Both the position numbers and the translations under genes were made by a program. DNA of 64,000 nt, taken from contig LSAX01000003.1 of NCBI GenBank assembly GCA_001557505.1, positions 1,612,001 through 1,676,000 of the forward strand, read 5' to 3'. Positions within the stretch are counted from its first letter, which is position 1. The number at the start of each line of letters is the position of its first letter. Source of the DNA: Reticulascus tulasneorum (taxonomy: Eukaryota; Ascomycota; Sordariomycetes; Glomerellales; Reticulascaceae). Below, in pieces: positions 55,372 through 64,000 of this stretch. The notes beneath the pieces were generated by a model that was not told where the DNA came from, made no database searches, and saw only the letters and a program-made list of their open reading frames with translations.

Positions 55372-57434
55372 CTAGTTTTCCGTCGTAGGTTCAGAGGATT
55401 GGCCATCGCGGCCACGGAATGCTCCTCGTGCACCTCGCGGAACAAACCCGCGACCTCTCGCATTACCACGTCCGCGGCCTCTTCCACGAAAGTTGCGATA
55501 TCCCCCATCTACGCTACCTTGACCGAAGGTCTCCATGTTCTTGCGTTGCTCTTCACCGCGCCATTCCCTGCCGCCGGGCTTCTGGCTATTCTTATCGGCT
55601 CTATCTTTGGCTTCGCTAGAAATGTTGTCGAAGAACGAAGATGTTTTGTTATAGGCGATGGGAACGGCACCCCCAGAGAGATCCGTGGCAGGCTCTATCG
55701 CCGATCCATTAATTGGAGTTTCAGTAAGTGGCGACCCGCCTGCAATTGCCTCTTTGACCACGTCGTCCTTGTTGAACTTGGCATTGGATGCGCTGAAGTC
55801 AAAATCGGAGTCGGGCACGTCGACCTTCGCCTGTGGTGGACGGCCGCCACGACCTCGTCCCCGTCCCGCAGGCGGACCAGTTCGCGCCGCATTAACTCTC
55901 ATCTCATTGACTCGCTTGGTTAGGTTGTCCATGGCGCTCCCGTTGGCCGGGGGAGCTTGGCCCAGAGAAGCGTTGTTTGAGGCATCCAACTTTGCCATCG
56001 CAACAGCAACCGCTGCTTTCGCAGCCTGTGTGGCATCTCGTAGACTTGAAGCAGTCCCAGCCGTGGATGTCTTGTTGCCGGCCTGCGCGTTCTCCGTGAA
56101 CTGAGGTTGGGCTGCCTTGGCAGCAAATGAAGAGGAGAGAGGTAGAGCAGGTGCAACTCGGTTATTCTTTGGCCCAGTTGGGACAGATCTGTCGGCTCCT
56201 TTTGAAGGTATATTTGCGTTCAGTGAAGCGACTGTAGCTTTGACTTCTTCAACCGAAGGCTTGGACTGAACAGGTGGTGTCGGCGCTCCAGCATTTTGCA
56301 ATGCAGGCTGTCCATGAGACTTTGGTTCTGTTGAGTGATCGCCTTGAGCTCCAGGACCTTGCGTCCTCTGTTTCTCTGTAGCTGCGCCGATTGGGGCCGG
56401 CTTTGAGTCCTGCGCACCTGGAGTACCGCGATTGTTAGAGCCCTGGCCCGGAGGAGCAGCTGCAACAGGGGGTCCTTGCGGACCATGAGGATAAGCAAAG
56501 TTATTCCAAGGGCCGGGGCCTGGAGGAAAACCCTGGCCGGGAGGAGGGAACCATCCAGGTGGAGGGTATTGCATGCCACCCATACCAGGACCGCCGGGGC
56601 CACCAGGACCACCAGGACCAGGCCCACCTGCACGACCCCACGGTGCAGGAGGAGGATAATATTGGTGCTGAACCTGGAATGGATTCTGGCCGAAGCCAGG
56701 TGGACCCGGTGGACCACCAGGCGGACCACCAGGCGGACCAGGAGGACCACCAGGAGGACCAGGCGGGCCAGGAGGTTGAATGTTCGGCGCCTGGCCAGCC
56801 GGTCGAGGTCTCGCCTATTGATTCAAGCAGTTAGCTAGATTCATAGACAAAGATTGACAATGAGCAGCGAGTTCAAGTTCTAAGATCAGAAGGAAGGCAA
56901 CGGAAATTTCGACATTATTTTTTGCGCTTTCCGAAATGTGATAAAAATTTACATCCGAAATGGTTCATCATAAGAGAGACAAGGTAGCTTGGGAGTTGCA
57001 ACGGAAGAGTGTACTCACACCAACAATTGCAGGGTCGTCGGGCATTGCCGGCGGCGGCTTATTCTCCTTGATGGAGGGGTGCTCCTCGATTCTCAGGTCT
57101 TTCACATCGCTGCCACGGAAGACAATGTAGTCGTAGACCTGATCGGAAGGTACTATCTCCTCCTCAGGTCTATTCTTCCTGCCTTCAGTTCCGAAAGACC
57201 TGACATTCTCGAGCGATACCGTCGATTCATCCGAGTTGATTTCGTGGAGAGTACCAACGTAGCTAGAGTGGGATCAGAATTTTGAAATTACGACAGCCCG
57301 CAGGATGACTTACCGTATGTCACTTTTCGAAATAAGAGAAATCCGAGATCTAGTCCGCCAGCAAGTTAGCAACCAGTAGCACGGGGGAAGAAACGGTGGG
57401 AAAGCAGGCCCACATACCCAAGGAATTCTGACAT
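55372..57434 (-). CDS. SCD6: Scd6/LSM14 mRNP protein
   Basis: P-body protein that represses translation and promotes decapping, partner of Dhh1/DDX6, Edc3-type enhancers and eIF4G. Four exons: 57434-57418, 57349-57314, 57262-57019 and 56814-55372, 579 aa. Exon 1 encodes only MSEFLG; the rest of the LSm14 domain is in exons 2-3 (SRISLISKSDIRYVGTLHEI, ... DYIVFRGSDVKDLRI). A long disordered Pro/Gly-rich region follows (imperfect GGP repeats, exon 4). The Dhh1-binding DFDF motif is at about residue 436. The FFD box is near residue 487 (YNKTSSFFDNISSEAKDR), the TFG box at about 516-536 (EWRGEEQRKNMETFGQGS), and an RGG-rich tail ends the protein. The arrangement LSm, DFDF, FFD, TFG, RGG is complete. 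All intron junctions are in frame. Confidence 0.93.
56697..56776 (-). repeat. Gly/Pro-encoding tandem repeat in SCD6
   Basis: Imperfect 9-12-bp units of the type GGACCACCAGGN (plus strand) encode a PPGGPPGPPG tract in the disordered middle of the protein. Prone to length variation. Confidence 0.8.
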
Positions 57435-58230
57435 CTCGTTGACTGGGAGCTGCGTTCAGCACGCAACAGGCTGAGGGTTCTTGATGGATAGAATTTTGTC
57501 GTAGATAATTTGAGCTAAAACCAATGCGCCGAGTGAGCCAAGACCGAATACAGGAGGAAATGTGCGAAGGAGAAGGATTAATGGCAGGAATGATGTTTGT
57601 GGGACGAAAGCTCTGCTTTCGCGAAAAGAGAAGGAGGCTGGTGATCTCAGCTCTCAACTATTTAGCCGACTTTTAACCGTCAAGACGAGGGGTGCAAGCC
57701 GCGAGCTATTACTTACTGACACTGGAACCGAAGATGGATTCGAGAAATGCGTTGCAATCAAGGCACATCAGAATGTACTTGACGACTGTTCCTTGCTGTG
57801 TTGTCTTTATGTACCTTACCTTCTCAAAGGGCTTTCGTACATCGCACATTCTTCTCACAAGCACCACAGTGTTAAGTTTTGAACCCAAGATTCTACGCAC
57901 GGGTCAATTTGGGGAAGGATGGCAGGGGTTGCACAGTTAATTAAAACTTTTGTGAGAGACTGTTTGCAGGGATGAATTTCAATCTCAGGGGGTGAGAAGG
58001 TATCCTTCATCGAATGTCTTCCACCAGCTTAGACTACTAATATGGCACGCTCTTGGGGCAGCTTTTGCTAAAGTACGAGTAAGGTCGTGTACATCTTTCT
58101 TCAGTTTCGTCTTATCAAATTTTGGTAACTCAAGTAAACAAGCAGTTACAATTACTACAACAGCGGTGACTACCTCGTTTAGACATGGCTCATCTATAGA
58201 ACATCCAAATCCTCTAGACTTGTAAACCTG
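57435..58230. other. Intergenic between SCD6 and GLR1
   Basis: 796 bp with the SCD6 promoter and the 3' flank of the glutathione reductase gene. Nothing else found. Confidence 0.6.
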
Positions 58231-59809
58231 TTACTTCATCGTGACCAGCTCCTCTGCGCTGGTAGGATGAATAGCAACACAGCTATCGAAATCTGCCTTG
58301 GTCGCACCCATCTTTACCGCAACACCAAAGCCCTGGAGCATCTCCCCGCTTCCAAGGCCAAGAATATGCAACCCAACAACCTTTTCGTTTGGCCCTTCGC
58401 AAATGATCTTGTATGCCGTCGGCCCCTTTTGCTCCGGGTCCATCATGACGTAGTACATGGCCGTAAAGTTGGTCTTGTAGATTTTGAGGTTTTCCCTACC
58501 ATACTTCTCGATGGCTTCCGGTTCGGTCAGACCGATGCTGCCCACCTCAGGGTGAGCGAAGACGACCGATGGAATGTTGGCGTAGCTGAGAGAGAGGTTG
58601 GAGAACTCTGGGCCGCCATAGAGGCGCGCTGCGAGGCGTCTGCCGGCAGCGATGGCGACGGGGGTGAGCTCTACTCGGCCACTAACGTCGCCAAGCGCGT
58701 ATATGTTGTCCACATTGGTGTTTTGGTAGTCGTCGGTGATGACGTATCCCTTTCCATCGAGCTTGACTCCCGCCGTCTCTAGCCCGAGACCCTTGGTTGC
58801 TGGCGTTCGGCCCACTGCCCATATCAAGTGGTCGAACCCAGACTCGGATGTCTCCTTCCCATCGGCGTCTGCGTACGTAACCGTAAGCTTGCCAGAGGCG
58901 TCTTTCTCAACCTTGGTGGGCTGGGACTGCTTGTGTAGATGGACTCCCAGACGCTCGTATTCCTTGGTGACGGCTTCGCTAACCATGGGGTCGAAGGCCC
59001 GCAAGAATGTGTTATTACGAATGAATAGGTGCGTCTCCGTTCCCAAGGCATTGAACATCCCGGCAAACTCCACGGCGATGTAGCCGGCGCCTACAATCGC
59101 TACCTTTTTAGGTTGTGTGGTGATCTCAAAGAAGCCATCACTGTTGATACCTAGCTCGGAGCCCGGGATCTGTGGCGGGATCGTCGGGTTGCCGCCTGTC
59201 GCAATCAGAATCTTCTTGGCGTGAATCAACGTGGTCGAGCCATCGTCGGTTTTCACCTCCACCTCATTCTTGCCCAACACCTTGGCCCAGCCGCGTATGC
59301 ATTCTACCTTGTCGTTGTCAAGGTTACGCTGGTAGATGCCATGTAACCTTTGAATGTATGCGCTTCGCTTGGCTGTGAACGTTGACCAGTCGAAAGGGGC
59401 GGTTTCTTGTACCGAGAAGCCGTACGACTTGGCTTGGTGTATTGTTTCTGCGATCGCAGCAGCATTGAATGTGACCTTCTTCGGCACACAGCTAAGGGTA
59501 TCATGTTAGCTGCGGTTCCCCAAATCAATCTTGTCTTAGCAAGGGAGTAGCTCACCCAACATTGACACAAGTTCCTCCCAGTTCCTTTCCCTCGATTATC
59601 ATGGCTTTCACGCCGAATCTGGAGCTCGCTGCTCTCGCCGCACCAAGACCACCGCTTCCTCCTCCAATGACGAGGAAGTCGGTCTCCTTTGTGATGGGTG
59701 CCATGATGTATGGGGTAGACGACAGATGTCGCGACAAGGAAATGATTCGGACTGGAGCTATTCGGGAAACAGCTGTGGATTGTCGGAGTAGAGACTGGTA
59801 TGCTTGCAT
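58231..59809 (-). CDS. GLR1: Glutathione reductase (mitochondrial/cytosolic)
   Basis: FAD flavoenzyme that reduces oxidised glutathione with NADPH. Two exons, 59809-59556 and 59491-58231, 504 aa from the ATG at 59809. The 64-nt intron falls inside the redox-active disulphide motif and restores GTCVNVGCVPKK (Cys81 and Cys86). The FAD motif is [15 protein letters not shown] (from about residue 47), the NADPH domain begins [15 protein letters not shown], and the C-terminal dimer-interface histidine lies in [11 protein letters not shown]. The N-terminal 35 residues ([21 protein letters not shown]...) are positively charged and Ser-rich, suited to mitochondrial import. A second in-frame ATG at 59704 ([10 protein letters not shown]) starts just before the FAD fold, giving a 469-aa cytosolic form. 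This two-start design is known from yeast GLR1. Length and motifs distinguish it from dihydrolipoamide dehydrogenase. Confidence 0.95.
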
Positions 59810-60628
59810 GAGAAGTCGACGCTGCGCTTGAAGTTCAAGCAGCAAACTTCTTATGGTGGGGTTCGAGGGGCCGTCTTTTATAGGTAGGTCGATAGGTCAA
59901 GGGTAGGCAGATGAAGCTGGATCGAGTAAATCCAGGTCTAGGGTGGATTGCGCCGGATGCGACAGACGAATACCAGTTGCAGGAGTTTATTGTTCACAAT
60001 GCAGTTCTCAAGAGCTGTGTTGGGTATGCACTGGGATGAATCATCACCAATCAAGGGCGACGGGAGAGAAAGTTGTGGAAGGGCGATAACTAATCCACCG
60101 CGCCATCCTAATCAGCCCTGTAATTTTGTAGTCTTCTCGGAGTGGGAGGTGGTTACGGAATTCCAAATGGGGCGCTGTTAGCGCTGCCGAGGTGTGCTGT
60201 TTACCAGTAGAAACAACTCAACGTGGGTAGACATGGAAGGTTATTTTCGGCGACGGCATCGGGATTTGTCCTGGCACCCCAAGCACATCACTGCTAGTCC
60301 ACTATCTTTCCTTCCTAATAAGTACCTACATATGGAAGTTTGGTAGCTGTTCTCCCCGCTGTATCGTGCTGTTGGAAGCCGAGGTTGCGGAGCAGTGACC
60401 AATTCTCCTTCGGCGATAGCATTCCAAATATTTGAGTCTTGCAACTCTGTAACATTCCCAAGATCTGCGTCCCTCGATGGGGGCCATCGGGGTTTGACTA
60501 AGCTCTAACTAGTCTCTAATTAGTACAGCTGGTTCATCTGTTCCCCATCTCCAGGAAGATGGGGTTCCACGAGCGTAGGGTATAAGTTCGGTCTATCGCT
60601 ACTGATTACAAATGATGCAATCGACTCA
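59810..60628. other. Intergenic between GLR1 and RecQ gene
   Basis: 819 bp holding the GLR1 promoter and the 3' flank of the helicase gene. No other feature found. Confidence 0.6.
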
Positions 60629-62242
60629 TCAATCGTCGTAATAGCTATCGTACACACCATACTCCGCCTGGGTACTCACAAACTGAGGAGACTCCAATCC
60701 TCTCGCCAATCGTCTCGCCAGGTCCTGAGGATCCTTGTGCCAGTCACAGGCGAAGTCGCAGCGCGGAATCTTAGTCTCGCCAAAGTACTTGCAAACCTGA
60801 ACATGCCGACACGAGGACGTGTTTTCGCAGTAAAGCGCCAACGCTTGAAGACTCTTTAATCGTCCTTCACTGTTTGACCCGTCTTTGTCCCCCTTCCTAA
60901 CCATGTTAGTCACTCTTTCAAAGTCTTCCCGGCTGTAGTATAAAAAGCAGTAGCTGGCGTTGCCATCTCGGCCAGCACGGCCGGCTTCTTGGTAGTAACC
61001 TTCGAAGGACTTGGGCAGTCGCCAGTGAACGACAAAGCGGACGTTTCCTTTGTCGATGCCCATCCCGAATGCTGTGGTTGCTACGATAATATCGTATCCC
61101 GGCTCGTTGTTGACCCATCGGGCAAGAGTCTGTTCCTTGGTCTCCTTGCTGAGCTTGGCATGAAACGGACGAGCTCCTATCCCCTCATGCCGCAAAGCAA
61201 TGGAGAGGGATTCGCACTCGTCCCGTGAGATGGTGTAGATAATGCCGGAGACGGCGTCGACTCGTTCGCCGACTCCTTCCAACTCCGACTTGCGAGGCTC
61301 CTCTTTGCGTCTCTCGTAAACACCACGTATCCATTTGAGAAAGTCCGTTAAGCGGTTGTCCTCTTGGTCTTTGGTATATCTGATCTCCAGATGCAGGTTC
61401 GGCCGATGCGCAGTCATCACGAAACTCTTGAGCCTCGCGGGATCGGCGAGTAGTCCAAGGGTCGAGAGAAGGTCATTTCGAACAATCGGGTTGGCCGTCG
61501 CAGTAAGACACATGATGGGCACATCGGGGAAGGTTTCACGGAACCACGACAACCTCTTGAAGTCTTTTCGAAAGTCATGTCCCCATTCTGAAATGCAATG
61601 AGCCTCGTCAACGGCGACCCTTGCGAGCTCCCTTTGCTCATAAACCACCCTTAATCGCCTCCTGAACGAGTCTACAGAACACAGTTCCGGGGTCACGTAT
61701 AATAGCCTGGTTCGCGGATGACCGCTGGCTAGGTCTTGGTTTATACGGTCCTTTTCAGCAAGGGGTGTATAACTGTTGAGTGAAGTGGCATTGATTCCAG
61801 CGGCTTTTAGTGCTTCCACCTGGTTCATCTGGCTTGCAGATCAGCAACCATGTCCGCACCTTGAAGGAGCGAAGACTGACCATGAGGCTGAGCAGTGGCG
61901 ATACCACTATAGTGACTTTTGAGATTGATGTTAGCCAGTTCAAAAATGTACACGCGGGACTCTCCGGGTGCACTTACTGCCCTGGTCAATGCAAGCTGGA
62001 AGCTGAAAGCAGAGACTCTTGCCGAAGGAGGTAGCAGCTTGGACGAAGATATCATGGCCATCTAAAGCGGCGGTAATTATTTCCCGTTGCTGGGGTCTTT
62101 TTGCGACGCATGTTAGCATATTTCCGAATTTAGAGCACCTGTACTGGATCAAGGGATTTTACCTGAAGGATGACTTGTTGAACTGGCGCCGTAGGGTGAA
62201 GTCAATATCGACGCATGAGGTCGTGCGTGATAAAGGAGGCAT
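60629..62242 (-). CDS. Compact RecQ-family DNA helicase
   Basis: 3'-5' DNA helicase of the RecQ family acting in recombination and replication repair. Four exons: 62242-62163, 62096-61978, 61915-61881 (35 nt) and 61828-60629, 477 aa, all in frame. Motif 0 spans intron 1 (FRPQQREII). Walker A is AATSFGKSLCFQ (Lys53), and motif Ia is VVSPLLSLM. The DEAH box is VAVDEAHCISEWGHDFR at about residues 150-166, motif III is MCLTATAN, and motifs V and VI are VATTAFGMGIDK and YYQEAGRAGRDG. The zinc-binding region follows (Cys at about 412, 418, 424, 435 and 439, with CRHVQVCKYFGE). The protein then ends within about 40 residues, with no winged-helix (RQC) or HRDC domain. The two later introns are also supported by the conserved VVSPLLSLMMNQV junction. 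The start in exon 1 is the least certain part. Confidence 0.9.
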
Positions 62243-63917
62243 TGTGCATGCTTCAAGCTGACGGAAATGGATCGAGCCGCGAGTGGAGTGAATTTAGACA
62301 AATGCTTCATCGGCATGAGATTAAAATCTTCGGCCAGACCCGTCTTTGAGATACACTCATTTTTGGTCGGCAACCCGGACCTTCCAGCTCTCGCCGCGTT
62401 GAAACGAGGGCAAGAACACAGACGCAATCCGCAAAGAAGTCCCAGGCTGGTTGGGCAATCTATGGTTGCGGGTCTTCAGCCGACTTGAGATTCAAGGTTC
62501 TGTCGATTGGAGGTTAAAGTGGAATAGGCACCTTAGGTGTGCTTCCCGTGCATTTTCGCCTCCATCGGGCTGGGCTTTTCCATTGCATTGCTGCCGAATG
62601 GTTGGGTTACCTACCTAGATCTCTTTCGGATGGTGCCTTGATAGTCCAAGGCTGATGGAAACCCTCCCAGCGGCCTGGACCAACTGAATCAAGCTTGTGG
62701 ATGCCGATCTTACAGTGGGGAATCCGTCTCTTTGCATGCTTTGCTAGGCTACAAAGGTATTGTACACCGAATGATAGGTGCAGCCTACATACCTTATACT
62801 ACGGTGCCTATGGAAGGATGATGTATGCATCACGATCAGGTGTCCATCATTGCCTACCTTATGGCAGAGTCAAAGCATGATCAAATGCTCAGTGCACCAC
62901 CTCCCTTCTAAGGTCTTTTGAAACCCCCAAGGCTTTTTAATCGTTCCATTCACGGCCGGAGGAACATGAGTCCTATTGAATCCGCAAACGGTCTTCAACA
63001 CAAACTTTAAGAGGCATGTACATATGTATGTAGGTTATTGCTAGAACAAACTTCCAGCCAGGTGGGAATAAAGTATTCACACGGAAACCACGCCTCCCTC
63101 CTTTTGAAATAAATGTTTCCAGTGCTCACTGACGTGACATCAAACATGGAGCTGTGCCCACCGTCCAAGCCCGTGGCGTGCCAGAGGAAGCCCGCCCGGG
63201 CGTGCCTTGCAGCAGCGCTAGGTGCGTTTTAGCCTTAGTACTAAGTTCACACCCACCAGTCGCTCCATTCTGCAGCAGTCTCTGCAGGTGCCTTAGCGGT
63301 TGATTGGTCGTGTCACAGCCCCCCCACAGGAGACCTGTCAGCCCGTCATAGGCCCACAACTCCCCAAACCCCTTTCCCCTGATGCTGTGAGAGCATGGGG
63401 GCGTGTCCCGAGGGAGAAATGATTGGGACAGAGGAAATGGGAAGTCCTTCTGTGCATTCCATCCCGCAAAAGAAGCTCCAGTCCGGAGAGAAATGCCACA
63501 GTCCCTCTGTGTCTCTCGCTCTCTCTCGCCGTCACACATCCGGTCCACTCCTTCTCCAGATTCTCCCAATCCTCTGCGGTTCTAAAGGGATTTGTCTTGT
63601 TTGAAAACCGCCTCGTATGGGCGCTCGCTCCAACTCGAATCGCTCACCTCCGCTTCCTTCGATAGTCCCTCGTCCTCGCCTTGCTCGACGCTTCTGGTAG
63701 CCCGTGCCCATGATGAACTCTCGTGCTTCAGCCATCACCCTGTCACATTCCCCCTGTTCATTGGTCTAAATTCCCGGCTCTTTATTGTTTGAGACTCCAT
63801 CCTCGCTCGGCCGACGAGTAGTAGGGCACCCTGAAACGTTTTTGATCCAAACACGACTTCGACCCTTCAATTCCTCTTGCGTGCTTGCAAATTTCTCTTC
63901 AATCCTCATCCATCGTC
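62243..63917. other. Intergenic, RecQ promoter and next leader
   Basis: 1.67 kb with no supported gene. The last 300-400 bp before 63918 are CT-rich and look like a promoter and leader for the gene starting there. Confidence 0.55.
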
Positions 63918-64000
63918 ATGGAGAGACAGGAGAGAGCCGAGAGACCTTCGGGTCCGCTGGGAGCGGCGACACAGTCGACAGGGCGAGGATTGCCCGACAA
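63918..64000 (+). CDS. Start of an unidentified gene (cut by the window end)
   Basis: An ATG at 63918 after a pyrimidine-rich leader opens a frame of 27 codons that runs off the window: MERQERAERPSGPLGAAT and onward. The composition is that of a disordered, charged N-terminus. No family can be named from so little, and the start may prove wrong. Confidence 0.4.
   Translation, partial: MERQERAERPSGPLGAATQSTGRGLPD

Noticed and set aside
61807..61828. RecQ starting at the ATG of the last exon (399 aa)
   Set aside because: This would lack Walker A and motif 0, which are encoded in frame by the three upstream exons.

Overview
This is a eukaryotic window from the nuclear genome of a filamentous ascomycete (Pezizomycotina). 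The evidence is short introns of mostly 49-100 nt with GTANGT donors and CTAAC/CTGAC branch points close to the acceptor, plus several fungal families: a Zn2Cys6 regulator, a 2EXR protein, a PTH11/rhodopsin-type membrane protein, an AA9 polysaccharide monooxygenase and a GPI-anchored cupredoxin. I cannot fix the class or species. I find 25 complete protein genes plus the first codons of a 26th. I see no rRNA, convincing tRNA, CRISPR array or intact transposon.

Layout. 1-2.5 kb: no gene. 2.5-9.6 kb: a small coiled-coil protein, a secreted aspartic protease, and the ER chaperone LHS1 (HDEL-terminated). 10.6-14.5 kb: a short-chain dehydrogenase, a 2EXR protein, and a seven-helix rhodopsin-domain protein. 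15.8-24.3 kb: a metabolic neighbourhood with an SCP2-type thiolase, an FAD monooxygenase diverging from a small NAD(P)-binding protein across a palindrome-rich promoter, and a Zn2Cys6 regulator. 24.3-27.7 kb: 3.5 kb without genes. 27.7-31.8 kb: a GNAT acetyltransferase and a fungal BTB/POZ protein. 33.7-38.3 kb: divergent ribosomal protein genes RPS5 and RPS25, then the mitochondrial ADP/ATP carrier. 39.4-43.7 kb: a CENP-X/MHF2 histone-fold protein, a 3 kb gap, and the cupredoxin. 44.1-49.7 kb: a MAPR/cytochrome b5-like membrane protein, an uncharacterised coiled-coil protein, and an AA9 LPMO. 51.2-62.2 kb: a run of minus-strand housekeeping genes (ATX1, RQC1/TCF25, SCD6/LSM14, glutathione reductase, a compact RecQ helicase). 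A new plus-strand gene appears to begin at 63,918.

Most genes are independent housekeeping functions: protein folding and quality control (LHS1, RQC1), translation (RPS5, RPS25, SCD6), energy (ADP/ATP carrier), redox and copper (GLR1, ATX1), and genome stability (MHF2, RecQ). The accessory part is the 15.8-24.3 kb block, which looks like a small regulated catabolic or biosynthetic cluster, and the secreted set (protease, LPMO, cupredoxin). Gene models were built by hand from splice signals. Every multi-exon model keeps the reading frame across all junctions, but none was checked against transcripts or databases.
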